Source: Clostridiales bacterium (GTDB taxonomy: Bacteria; Bacillota; Clostridia; Oscillospirales; Oscillospiraceae). Taken from it: a stretch of 46,168 nt of DNA. The notes below the pieces were generated by a model. It was not told where the DNA came from. It made no database searches and worked only from the letters and a program-made list of their open reading frames with translations. The stretch lies in assembly GCA_004553495.1 (NCBI GenBank), contig SFLE01000018.1, forward strand, positions 1 through 46,168, given 5' to 3'. Position numbers and translations under genes: made by a program. How positions within the stretch are numbered: position 1 is the first letter of the stretch; each line of letters opens with the position of its first letter. Of the stretch, positions 33,894 to 41,603 are shown one piece after another.

Positions 33894-33898
33894 ATACA
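33886..33898 (+). promoter_or_regulatory. Palindromic operator covering the -10 box
   Basis: TGTATAATATACA is a perfect 6+1+6 palindrome centred on 33892 and contains the whole -10 box. The small XRE repressor encoded 30 bases downstream is the obvious candidate ligand, giving negative autoregulation. Confidence 0.5.
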
Positions 33899-33927
33899 GA
33901 CTGTAATCACTTTGGGAGAGAAAAACG

Positions 33928-34248
33928 ATGTACGAATACGATAAAAAGAGCTTCTCGCAGATACTTTCCGAGCTGCGCAGAGCATCGGGACTGAGCCAAC
34001 GCAAAGCCGCGAGTGACCTCGGGATAAGTCAGGCGCTTTTGAGCCACTATGAAAACGGCGCGCGCGAGCCGGGGCTCAACTTTGTGTGCCGCGTCTGCGA
34101 TTATTATAATGTAACGGCGGACTACCTGCTCGGGCGCTCGCCCAACCCCGACGGCACTGATCGCGGCGCCGATATTGCACGCGTTTTCATCGCTGAGATG
34201 CGCAGCCTTGTCAACAAGACCGAGGCGGCTCTGGAGGAACTTACATGA
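33928..34248 (+). CDS. XRE-family HTH regulator encoded upstream of lepA
   Basis: 106 residues. An N-terminal Cro/CI-type helix-turn-helix (about 9-64: LSQRKAASDLGISQALLSHYENGAREPGL) ends in the common NVTADYLLGRS sequence; a short helical C terminus (about 80-106) may dimerise. GGGAGA precedes the ATG. The stop overlaps the lepA start as ATGA, so it is translationally coupled to an elongation factor gene, an unusual partner. Confidence 0.88.
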   Translation: MYEYDKKSFSQILSELRRASGLSQRKAASDLGISQALLSHYENGAREPGLNFVCRVCDYYNVTADYLLGRSPNPDGTDRGADIARVFIAEMRSLVNKTEAALEELT

Positions 34249-36050
34249 TACCGCAGGATCACATCAGAAACTTTTCGATAATCGCTCACATAGACCACGG
34301 CAAAAGCACTCTGTCCGACAGGCTCATAGAGATATGCGGCGCGGTCGAGGAGCGCATAATGGAGGACCAGATCCTCGACAATATGGACCTTGAGCGCGAG
34401 CGCGGCATAACGATAAAGGCGCGCGCTGTCGGGCTCAACTACAAAGCCAAGGACGGCGAGACCTATGTTCTCAATCTCATAGACACGCCGGGGCATGTTG
34501 ACTTCAACTACGAGGTCAGCCGCTCGCTGGCAGCGTGCGAGGGCGCGGTGCTGGTGGTCGATGCTTCTCAGGGCGTTGAGGCGCAGACGCTTGCAAACAC
34601 ATATCTCGCGCTTGACGCAAACCTTGAGATACTGCCCGTTATAAACAAGATAGACCTCCCCGCCGCCGATCCCAAGCGCGCAAAGCAGGAGATAGAGGAC
34701 ATCATCGGCATTCTTGCCATGGACGCTCCCGAGATAAGCGCAAAAAACGGCATAAATGTCGAGTCGGTGCTCGACGATATAGTCGCAAATGTACCCGCTC
34801 CGAGCGGGGATATAAACGCGCCCCTCAAGGCGCTCATATTCGACAGCCAGTATGACAGCTACCGCGGCGTCATTGTTTTCATGCGCGTTGTGGACGGCCG
34901 CATCGCCAAGGGCACGGAGGTGCTGCTGCACTCCACCGGTGCAAAGTACAGCGTGCTCGAGGTCGGTCATATGAGACCTATGGGGCTTGAGCCGTGCGCC
35001 GAGCTCACAGCAGGCGATGTCGGATATTTCACCGCATCTATAAAAAATGTCTCCGACACTCAGGTAGGCGACACCGTGACCACGGCGGCAAACCCCTGCG
35101 CCGAGGCTCTGCCCGGCTACCGTCCCGCCCGTGCGATGGTCTACTGCGGCATTTACACCGAGGACGGCAGTAAATATCCCGACCTGCGCGATGCGCTCGA
35201 AAAGCTCCAGCTAAACGATGCATCGCTGTCGTTTGAGCCGGAAAGCTCGGCGGCGCTCGGCTTCGGCTTCCGCTGCGGTTTTCTCGGAATGCTGCACATG
35301 GAGGTCATTCAGGAGCGCCTTGAGCGCGAGTTTGACCTCGATCTCGTAACGACCCTGCCGAGTGTTATATATAAGGTAGTAAAAACCGACGGCGGCGTGG
35401 TCATGGTCGATAACCCCCACAACTACCCCGATCCGGGCGTTATCGAGCACGCCGAGGAGCCCTATGTCAAGGTCTCTATAATAACCCCCAACGATTATGT
35501 CGGCAATATAATGCCGCTGTGTCAGGACAGGCGCGGCGAGTATAAGGATATGCAGTATCTCGACTCCCACCTTGTCGAGCTGCGCTATGAGATGCCGCTA
35601 AACGAGATAATCTACGACTTTTTCGACACTCTCAAAGCGCGCACGAAGGGCTATGCCTCGCTCGACTATGAGCTTAGCGAATACAAGCCCTCGGAGCTTG
35701 TCAAGGTCGATATGCTCCTAAACGGCGATCAGGTCGATGCACTCAGTTTTATCGCGCACAAGGACAAGGCGTATCCCAGAGCGCGCAAGCTCTGCGAAAA
35801 GCTCAAGGATAATATCCCCCGCCAGCTTTTCGAGGTGCCCATTCAGGCTGCCATCGGCGGCAAGATCATCGCGCGCGAGACCGTTAAGGCAATGCGCAAG
35901 GATGTCCTTGCAAAGTGCTACGGCGGCGACATAACCCGAAAGAAAAAGCTGCTCGAAAAGCAGAAAGAGGGCAAAAAGAAAATGCGTCAGCTCGGCACGG
36001 TTCAGATACCCACCGAAGCCTTCCTCGCAGTTCTCAAGCTCGACGAATAG
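34245..36050 (+). CDS. lepA: Elongation factor 4 (LepA)
   Basis: 601-residue GTPase. G1 AHIDHGKST, G2 RGITIKA, G3 DTPGH and G4 NKID are all visible in the first 140 residues; the C-terminal domain ends PTEAFLAVLKLDE and includes the LepA-specific basic KMRQLGTVQIP stretch. It back-translocates or remodels stalled ribosomes. Its ATG lies in the 3' end of the XRE gene. Confidence 0.97.
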   Translation: MIPQDHIRNFSIIAHIDHGKSTLSDRLIEICGAVEERIMEDQILDNMDLERERGITIKARAVGLNYKAKDGETYVLNLIDTPGHVDFNYEVSRSLAACEGAVLVVDASQGVEAQTLANTYLALDANLEILPVINKIDLPAADPKRAKQEIEDIIGILAMDAPEISAKNGINVESVLDDIVANVPAPSGDINAPLKALIFDSQYDSYRGVIVFMRVVDGRIAKGTEVLLHSTGAKYSVLEVGHMRPMGLEPCAELTAGDVGYFTASIKNVSDTQVGDTVTTAANPCAEALPGYRPARAMVYCGIYTEDGSKYPDLRDALEKLQLNDASLSFEPESSAALGFGFRCGFLGMLHMEVIQERLEREFDLDLVTTLPSVIYKVVKTDGGVVMVDNPHNYPDPGVIEHAEEPYVKVSIITPNDYVGNIMPLCQDRRGEYKDMQYLDSHLVELRYEMPLNEIIYDFFDTLKARTKGYASLDYELSEYKPSELVKVDMLLNGDQVDALSFIAHKDKAYPRARKLCEKLKDNIPRQLFEVPIQAAIGGKIIARETVKAMRKDVLAKCYGGDITRKKKLLEKQKEGKKKMRQLGTVQIPTEAFLAVLKLDE

Positions 36051-36082
36051 TATAAAGCCTCACCGAACGGTGAGGCTTTATA
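36051..36082 (+). terminator. Bidirectional terminator after lepA
   Basis: Perfect 14-base stem (36051-36064 with 36069-36082, loop GAAC) that directly follows the lepA stop and precedes the convergent monooxygenase-like gene. Confidence 0.88.
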
Positions 36083-36085
36083 CTA

Positions 36086-36409
36086 TTATTTTATGAATTT
36101 TTCGTCGTTTTCGGGGAGCGGCTCCGGTATGAAGCGTTCGGTACGAACGCTCAGCCCGTATTTTTCACGCAGGCTCAGGATAGTCTGCATTTCAGGCGAC
36201 GCATGGTGCGCATCCAGAGCGGTCTGGTCTTTCCATGAGTCGATCAGCAGCACCGTTTCAGGATCGCTTACCGGCAGAAAATACTCATACCTCGCATTGC
36301 CCGATTTATCTCGTATCGCCTGCGCGGTACCGCTGTATTCCATTTCCTCGGCAAAGCGCTTTGCCGCACCGTTTTTGCCTGTGTAATATAAGTTTACCGT
36401 GATGCTCAC
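36086..36409 (-). CDS. ABM-domain protein (putative quinol monooxygenase family)
   Basis: About 107 residues forming one ABM ferredoxin-like domain (VNLYYTGKNGAAKRFAEEME at the start, LLIDSWKDQTALDAHHASPE in the middle), as in YgiN. The histidine pair HH and the surrounding SWKDQ fit the family. No ATG is in frame; the GTG at 36409 is preferred because AGAGG is eight bases before it, while a GTG at 36418 would overlap its own ribosome site. It follows fbp by about 20 bases. Physiological substrate unknown. Confidence 0.8.
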   Translation of the reverse strand: MSITVNLYYTGKNGAAKRFAEEMEYSGTAQAIRDKSGNARYEYFLPVSDPETVLLIDSWKDQTALDAHHASPEMQTILSLREKYGLSVRTERFIPEPLPENDEKFIK

Positions 36410-36431
36410 ATCATTCACCTCTTGTATGAGC

Positions 36432-38315
36432 TTACTCCTTCTCGGTTATCTCGCCGGAGCGGTAGGCGCTCAGGAGGCTTTCGAGCGCGGCTATCCTGCG
36501 GCGCAGCTTAACGCCGTCGTCGCAGTCGGCGATATAGCGGCGGCGCGGGAAGCGCTCGACCTGTATCGCCTCGGACTCAATATCGGCATTTTCGTCGATA
36601 GCGGCGGCAACGCCCTCGAACGGCATATGTGATTTTATCTTCAGGCCGTGGGAGTTAAACACCAGAGTGTAGCCCGCGATACCGGTGGTTTTCTGGTATG
36701 CCTCGCAGAAGCCGCCGTCGATTATAAACAGCTTGCCCCCTGCCTTTACAGGGCTCTCGCCCTTTTTCGCCTTTACCGGCGTATGACCGTTTATGATATG
36801 CCCGTTCTCGGGATCGAGCCCGAACTCGGACAGGATCATACCGACGACCTTTTCATCCTCCCAGAAGCTGAAATACGGGTTTTTCGGCTCTGCCCATGTG
36901 CTCTCATCATCAACAACACCGCGCTCGAATGTATGGAATACCCTGCCGGAAAACGGGCTGTCGTTTCCGCACCAGAGGTACCACATCATGTCCAGCGCCG
37001 ACTCATCATGCTTTGCCCACGCGCTTTTGACCACCATGTCCGAGTAGTCCATCAGGCTCTTGCCGGAATACCACACGCCGCCGTGACGCACGCGGGCAAA
37101 CTCTCCGTCCTCGGTCATGGGTATGCAGCCGTGGTACAGGAGGTTTCCGTTGCAGCAGAGATATGTACTGCCGACGCGGTAGATAAAGTCCATATGCCGC
37201 CGGAGCGACTGGCTGTCTCTGAACAGCGTGACATACTCGTCGATGAGCTTTATCTCGTCCTCATTGAGCGAATACGGATCTTCTCTGTTTATGGTGGGCC
37301 ACTTGTCGGTGTTGAGCGGGTACACTCCGTCGTCAAGTATGACGGTGTTGTTTTCAAAATCGCAGCGGTTGAGCATGAGGCGCGAGTTCATACCGTAGCC
37401 CGGATGACGCAGGATCACCCTGCCCTCAAGCTTGAAGCCGAGGGTGTTGAGCGCTTTTTTAACGCTGTCGCGCGAGGAGTCACCATAGTACTTGCGCGCA
37501 AAATCGTACAGCGGCTGGAGCGATATGCCGTATCTGCGCTCGAGCAGGTTTGCGTTGCCGTAATCGAGCGATATTCTCAGCACCGTGAATATGCAGGCGG
37601 GACTGCCCGCGGCGGCTCCGAGCCAAAGAATGTCGTGATTGCCCCACTGGATGTCGATATTCGGGTGCTCCATGAGCGCATCGAGCAGCCGCGCGGGTTC
37701 GGAGCCGCGGTCGAATATATCGCCGACGATGTGCAGCTTATCGACTGCAAGGCGCTTTATTATATCCGAAAGCGCGGTTATCACCTCATCGGCAGCGCCG
37801 GTGGAGATTATGGAATCGAGTATCGCATCGTGGTATCTTACCTGATTTGAATACTCGTCGCGCTGCATATGCAGAAGCTCATCGAGCACAAAGCACCACT
37901 TCTGCGGCATCTGCTTGCGCACATAGCCGCGGGTGTATTTGCTTGAGAGCGTTTCCGCAAGCGTTCTGAGCATTTTCAGAATGCTTTTGAGCTTTGCGGG
38001 AGTGTACTCCCCCGCCTCGCGCATAGCGCTGAGCTTTTCATGCGGATAGTAAATAAGCGTGCACAGGCTGCGGCAGCGCTCTTCGCCTATCTCGGGCTCG
38101 AAAAGCCTTGTCACCTTTTCAAGGATGACCCCCGAGCAGTTATTGAGGATATGCCGAACCGCGGCATACTCCCCGTGCAGGTCGCTTATAAAATGCTCCG
38201 TGCCCATCGGCAGGGCAAGAATGGCGCTTAAGTTTATTATCTCCGAGCACGCCGAGGCTTCGTTGGGATATTTCTCCGCAAGAAGCTCAAGATATTCACG
38301 CGAAAACTCACTCAT
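36432..38315 (-). CDS. fbp: Fructose-1,6-bisphosphatase, class III
   Basis: 627 residues, close to the 640-670 usual for Firmicute class III enzymes. It is a metallophosphoesterase: ISDLHGEY (about 43-50), VGDIFDRGSEP, WGNHDILW and INGHTPVK supply the metal ligands. It makes fructose-6-phosphate in gluconeogenesis. AGAGGTG precedes the ATG. Its promoter is arranged back-to-back with that of the aldolase gene. Confidence 0.96.
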   Translation of the reverse strand: MSEFSREYLELLAEKYPNEASACSEIINLSAILALPMGTEHFISDLHGEYAAVRHILNNCSGVILEKVTRLFEPEIGEERCRSLCTLIYYPHEKLSAMREAGEYTPAKLKSILKMLRTLAETLSSKYTRGYVRKQMPQKWCFVLDELLHMQRDEYSNQVRYHDAILDSIISTGAADEVITALSDIIKRLAVDKLHIVGDIFDRGSEPARLLDALMEHPNIDIQWGNHDILWLGAAAGSPACIFTVLRISLDYGNANLLERRYGISLQPLYDFARKYYGDSSRDSVKKALNTLGFKLEGRVILRHPGYGMNSRLMLNRCDFENNTVILDDGVYPLNTDKWPTINREDPYSLNEDEIKLIDEYVTLFRDSQSLRRHMDFIYRVGSTYLCCNGNLLYHGCIPMTEDGEFARVRHGGVWYSGKSLMDYSDMVVKSAWAKHDESALDMMWYLWCGNDSPFSGRVFHTFERGVVDDESTWAEPKNPYFSFWEDEKVVGMILSEFGLDPENGHIINGHTPVKAKKGESPVKAGGKLFIIDGGFCEAYQKTTGIAGYTLVFNSHGLKIKSHMPFEGVAAAIDENADIESEAIQVERFPRRRYIADCDDGVKLRRRIAALESLLSAYRSGEITEKE

Positions 38316-38353
38316 ATGAACACCTCTTAACTTTTTTCTCTCGTATTACCTTG

Positions 38354-38382
38354 ATATTATCATTATTTTTCACATTTTACAA
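38354..38382 (-). promoter_or_regulatory. Promoter of fbp
   Basis: -35 TTGTAA (38377-38382), 17-base spacer and -10 TAATAT (38354-38359) on the minus strand; it nearly touches the divergent promoter at 38384. Confidence 0.55.
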
Positions 38383-38383
38383 C

Positions 38384-38411
38384 TTGAAACGGTGTAAATT
38401 CTTTGTATAAT
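38384..38411 (+). promoter_or_regulatory. Sigma-A promoter of the HpcH/HpaI aldolase gene
   Basis: -35 TTGAAA (38384-38389), 16-base spacer, perfect -10 TATAAT (38406-38411). Confidence 0.75.
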
Positions 38412-38443
38412 TGAAGCAGAATATATGTAAAGGATGATCCGTT

Positions 38444-39220
38444 TTGAATAACACGCTTAAATCCAAGCTCGCAGACGGCAAGAAGCCCATCGGCATTTTC
38501 TTCGACACTGCCAGCGAATACCTCATGGAGTGCACCGGCCGCACCGGCATCGACTTCGTTATCATCGACAACGAGCACTCCCCCATTGAAGCCGAAACGA
38601 GCGCAAGGCTCATCCGCGCGGCTGAAAATGCAGGCGTGACTCCCCTGTGCCGTGTGCGCGAGATAAGCCGCCCCGCAATACTCAAGCTGCTGGATGTCGG
38701 CGCTCAGGGGCTCATAATCCCCAATGTGCACACCGTTGAGCAGGTAAAGGACATTTTGTCCTACGCAAGATATTACCCCATCGGTCAGCGCGGCTTCTGC
38801 CCATCGCGCAAGGACGGCTGGGGCTTTGACGGGCTCGGCAGCGTTCCCGACACGATGGCGCATTTTAACGCCGAAACGCTCATAATCCCTCAGTGCGAGA
38901 CAGTCGGCGCACTGGAGTCGATCGAGGCGATAGCCTCGCTCGAAGGCGTTGACGGCATTTTCGTTGGTCCGTTTGACCTCTCCATTTCCATGGGAATGCC
39001 CGGAGATTTCACAAACCCCATATTTCAGACGGCAATAGACCGCATAATAAAAGCCTGCCGCGAGGCAGGCAAATGGTGCATTTTCTTCACCGGCACCGTT
39101 GAGGGCATAGCCGCGGGCTTTGAGCGCGGCTTCGACGGCATGGCGTACAGCCTTGACGCCGCGATATTCATTGAAGCGCTCAAGGAGCGTGTTGAGAAAG
39201 CGCGTCAGTTGAGCAGATAA
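38444..39220 (+). CDS. HpcH/HpaI aldolase family protein
   Basis: 258-residue TIM-barrel class II aldolase. FVIIDNEHSPIE supplies the catalytic histidine, PQCETVGALE the metal-binding glutamate and GIFVGPFDLSISMG the aspartate. Such enzymes make or cleave 2-keto-3-deoxy sugar acids with pyruvate; the exact substrate is not evident. The start is a TTG at 38444 with AAGGA nine bases upstream. Its last 16 bases overlap the convergent tspO gene. Confidence 0.9.
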   Translation: MNNTLKSKLADGKKPIGIFFDTASEYLMECTGRTGIDFVIIDNEHSPIEAETSARLIRAAENAGVTPLCRVREISRPAILKLLDVGAQGLIIPNVHTVEQVKDILSYARYYPIGQRGFCPSRKDGWGFDGLGSVPDTMAHFNAETLIIPQCETVGALESIEAIASLEGVDGIFVGPFDLSISMGMPGDFTNPIFQTAIDRIIKACREAGKWCIFFTGTVEGIAAGFERGFDGMAYSLDAAIFIEALKERVEKARQLSR

Positions 39221-39675
39221 ATGCCGTAGTTTAAATACCCCGCAAATGTCACCCAGAGCAGATACGGCAGCATGAGCGCACCGCCTTTTTTGTCCGATGC
39301 CCAGAACTGCACCACCGCCGCGAGTATCAGTATCCACATTATGCAAAGCCACACGAAAGCGGCAAGGTACTTTTCCATGTTGAAAAACAGTATCGGCCAG
39401 CCGAAATTGAATATCAGCGACAGCGCATAGTACGAAAGTGCCGTGCGCTTTCTGCTTTTCGGGGCATCGGATGTGTACACATAGTACGACGCCAGCCCCA
39501 TCAGGATATAAAGCAGCGTCCACGCCGCGGGAAACAGCCATGCCGGAGGCGACAGCGGCGGCTTTTGCAGCGCTCCGAACAGCGCCATGCTGTCCTTGGT
39601 TATGAGGGCGGACAGTCCGCCGACCGCCAGCGGCAGCGCGACCGCTATGCCGAGTTTTTTCCAATCAAGCTTCAT
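39205..39675 (-). CDS. TspO/MBR-family membrane protein
   Basis: 156 residues, five helices. The family segment QKPPLSPPAWLFPAAWTLLY, SYYALSLIFNFGWPILFF and the WVTFAGYLNYGIYLLN ending are intact. Bacterial TspO binds porphyrins and affects tetrapyrrole or stress responses. The 3' end overlaps the convergent aldolase gene by 16 bases. Confidence 0.93.
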   Translation of the reverse strand: MKLDWKKLGIAVALPLAVGGLSALITKDSMALFGALQKPPLSPPAWLFPAAWTLLYILMGLASYYVYTSDAPKSRKRTALSYYALSLIFNFGWPILFFNMEKYLAAFVWLCIMWILILAAVVQFWASDKKGGALMLPYLLWVTFAGYLNYGIYLLN

Positions 39676-39724
39676 AAGATCACCCGACAGTAATATATGA
39701 ATATTTGTCCGCCATTATGCGAAA

Positions 39725-39750
39725 ACCGCGGGAGCAAAGGCTTCCGCGGT
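39725..39750 (-). terminator. Terminator of the second XRE gene
   Basis: ACCGCGG/CCGCGGT arms with an inner AGC/GCT pair, then TTTT on the minus strand, starting at the XRE stop. Confidence 0.7.
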
Positions 39751-40070
39751 CATTTTTCGTTTATGCAGTAATCTATGAGCATTTCTATCATGCGCTGGTC
39801 GGCATCCGAGAGCTTTCCGAGCTTTGCAGCCAAGCAGGTGTTATCGCCGCTCGTGCCCCTGCCGGTGGGGATGTAGTCCGAGCTCACCTGCAATATCCTG
39901 CTGAGGTTTACGAGGTTATCTATGCGTATGGCTTTATTGTCGCGCTCGAGGTTTGACACCATTTGAATGGAAACATCCATCATCTCGGCAAGCTGCTCCT
40001 GAGTATAGCCAAGCTGCCGCCTTCTGCCTTGGATGCGCTTGCCTATCTCGCGAAGTATAGCTTCTTTCAT
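39750..40070 (-). CDS. XRE-family HTH regulator
   Basis: 106 residues. Helix-turn-helix about 10-65 (GYTQEQLAEMMDVSIQMVSN, then LERDNKAIRIDNLV), followed by QVSSDYIPTGRG and a short C-terminal helix. It has its own terminator. GGGGGG lies four bases before the ATG. Target unknown; no divergent partner survives, only a gene fragment (40133-40321). Confidence 0.85.
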   Translation of the reverse strand: MKEAILREIGKRIQGRRRQLGYTQEQLAEMMDVSIQMVSNLERDNKAIRIDNLVNLSRILQVSSDYIPTGRGTSGDNTCLAAKLGKLSDADQRMIEMLIDYCINEK

Positions 40071-40132
40071 AAAACCCCCCTCAAACTCAGCTTTCAGGTT
40101 AATTATATTAGCTCGAATTTGCCGAGTGCGAT

Positions 40133-40321
40133 GTGTTTCAGCTCAGGACCCGTCTCGGTGGATCCGGAACGACCGCCGACGGCACATATACGATAGCAAA
40201 AGAGTATATCATATGCACCTATCCCGACACAGGCAGCAAGGTCGAGGTACCCTACGAGTTTAAAGACGGCGAAATCAGCCTCGATACCACCTCGGCATTC
40301 AGCGTTTACGAAAACAATTAA
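40133..40321 (+). pseudogene. Orphan C-terminal fragment, possibly of a lipocalin-like lipoprotein
   Basis: A 62-codon frame without a ribosome site or promoter. From about codon 13 it reads as beta-strand sequence (GTTADGTYTIAKEYIICTY, then EVPYEFKDGEISLDTTS), like the end of small secreted domains that reproduce a DGTYTI / YEFKDGEISLD pattern. The N-terminal dozen codons look random. Probably the tail of a deleted gene; low confidence. Confidence 0.35.
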
Positions 40322-40324
40322 CGA

Positions 40325-40355
40325 AAAAACAGCCCTCCGTGTGAAACGGAGGGCT
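40325..40355 (-). terminator. Terminator of the PepSY gene
   Basis: Perfect ten-base stem AGCCCTCCGT/ACGGAGGGCT (40331-40340 with 40346-40355), followed by GTTTTTT on the minus strand. Confidence 0.88.
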
Positions 40356-40359
40356 ATCT

Positions 40360-40662
40360 TTATTTCATTGACCTGTCGAGTACGGCGCCGGAATATGCCT
40401 CTATCTCGTATTCGTAGCTGAGGGCGATGGTCTTGAACTTTACCCTGTAATACCACTGTCCGCCGCGATAGTGGATGCCGGTATCCAAGCCGGAGACCTG
40501 GCTTTCGGCAAGCTGCGCGTCCTTCAGAGCGATCTCCTGCGCGCGCTCCTCACCTATCAGAAGCTCGTCATCGCGGGTCTGGTATATAAGATATGTGACT
40601 CCCGCCGCTATGAGCGCGACTATCAAAACAGCCGCTATTACGATGTTAACACTCTTTTTCAT
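40360..40662 (-). CDS. PepSY-domain membrane-anchored protein
   Basis: 100 residues: an N-terminal membrane anchor (about 7-26, IVIAAVLIVALIAAGVTYLIY) and one extracytoplasmic PepSY domain (ERAQEIALKDAQLAESQV ... YEYEIEAYSGAVLDRS). PepSY domains inhibit or chaperone secreted peptidases. The ATG at 40662 has GGAG seven bases upstream. No peptidase gene is adjacent. Confidence 0.85.
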   Translation of the reverse strand: MKKSVNIVIAAVLIVALIAAGVTYLIYQTRDDELLIGEERAQEIALKDAQLAESQVSGLDTGIHYRGGQWYYRVKFKTIALSYEYEIEAYSGAVLDRSMK

Positions 40663-40767
40663 GCCGTTTCTCCGTACATAATGATAAGAAATTATACCAT
40701 TGCGCGGCACATTTATCAATATGCTGATTTTTCAGCCTTTTTTCGTAAGGAAAAGCGAATTTTTGAG

Positions 40768-40796
40768 TTGACAAGTGGGAGTTATTCCACTATAAT
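40768..40796 (+). promoter_or_regulatory. Consensus sigma-A promoter of the DUF177-rpmF operon
   Basis: Exact -35 TTGACA (40768-40773), 17-base spacer, exact -10 TATAAT (40791-40796): a full consensus promoter, fitting a ribosomal protein operon. Confidence 0.95.
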
Positions 40797-40823
40797 ATTC
40801 AAGCGACTGTGGAGAGGTGCACT

Positions 40824-41312
40824 ATGCTGCTTGATTTGAGACAGATAATTGAAGTCCCCGGAAAAAGCGTTCCGTTTCAGTGTGAGCTGGAAGCGCAGGG
40901 GCTGGAATTTGACTCTGTTAAGGAGTATAAGACCCCGCCCACGGCGGAAGGCAGAGTGTTTAACGAGGCAGGTATCCTGACACTCGAGGGTACCTTGACT
41001 GCCGAAATGACTTGTGTGTGCGACAGATGTGGTAAACTGTTCGACAGCACCAAGGTGATGGACCTCCACGCCTTCATATCCGACAGAGAGTCTGAGGATC
41101 CGGAAGTTTTTGTTCTCGACGGGGACAAGCTCGATCTCACCGAAACTCTCTCGACCCTTTTTGTTCTCGACATGGAAACGAAGTTTCTGTGCTCCGAGGA
41201 TTGCAAAGGTCTATGCTCCCGCTGCGGAGCCGATCTAAACCTTGGTCCCTGCGCCTGCGGGAAAGAGATCGATCCAAGACTTGCTGTATTAGGACAGCTG
41301 TTGGATAAGTGA
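40824..41312 (+). CDS. DUF177 (YceD-like) protein
   Basis: 162 residues. Family features are LTAEMTCVCDRCGKLFDS in the middle and CSEDCKGLCSRCGADLNLG near the C terminus, with paired cysteines that may bind zinc. DUF177 genes are almost always directly upstream of rpmF and are linked to 23S rRNA accumulation and ribosome assembly, as here. The ATG at 40824 follows a GGAGAGG site. Confidence 0.92.
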   Translation: MLLDLRQIIEVPGKSVPFQCELEAQGLEFDSVKEYKTPPTAEGRVFNEAGILTLEGTLTAEMTCVCDRCGKLFDSTKVMDLHAFISDRESEDPEVFVLDGDKLDLTETLSTLFVLDMETKFLCSEDCKGLCSRCGADLNLGPCACGKEIDPRLAVLGQLLDK

Positions 41313-41361
41313 TCAATTAATACTAACGCTGTTTCTCAGCTATTTATCAGGAGGTGTCACC

Positions 41362-41547
41362 ATGGCAGTCCCTAAGGGAAAAGTATCAAGACAGAGACGC
41401 GATAAGAGGCGTTCGTCCCACTGGAAGCTCGTTGCTCCCGGAATCGTTAAGTGCCCCAACTGCGGCGAGTTCAAAATGCCCCACCGCGCTTGCACGGCAT
41501 GCGGTATGTACAATGGCCGCAAGGTTCTCACCGTTGACGAGAAGTAA
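41362..41547 (+). CDS. rpmF: 50S ribosomal protein L32
   Basis: 61 residues, of the normal size. MAVPKGKVSRQRRDKRRSSH at the start and the zinc-ribbon CPNC ... CTAC cysteines identify L32, zinc-binding form. AGGAGGTG precedes the ATG. A strong hairpin lies directly downstream. Confidence 0.97.
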   Translation: MAVPKGKVSRQRRDKRRSSHWKLVAPGIVKCPNCGEFKMPHRACTACGMYNGRKVLTVDEK

Positions 41548-41558
41548 TTAAAATGCTC

Positions 41559-41589
41559 AAGGAGGAAAGGGTACCCCTTTCCTCCTTTT
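41559..41589 (+). terminator. Intercistronic hairpin after rpmF (partial terminator)
   Basis: Perfect 13-base stem AAGGAGGAAAGGG/CCCTTTCCTCCTT with a three-base loop, then TTTT. It sits between rpmF and the DUF512 gene and could let only part of the transcription continue into DUF512-der-plsY. Confidence 0.75.
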
Positions 41590-41603
41590 GCGTATGTGAG
41601 TTT

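Noticed and set aside
32751..33944. 397-codon plus-strand frame across pta
   Set aside because: Antisense to pta, which is unmistakable, and no expression signals fit.
38363..39664. 433-codon minus-strand frame across the aldolase gene
   Set aside because: Antisense to HpcH/HpaI and overlapping tspO in another frame; no ribosome site or motif.
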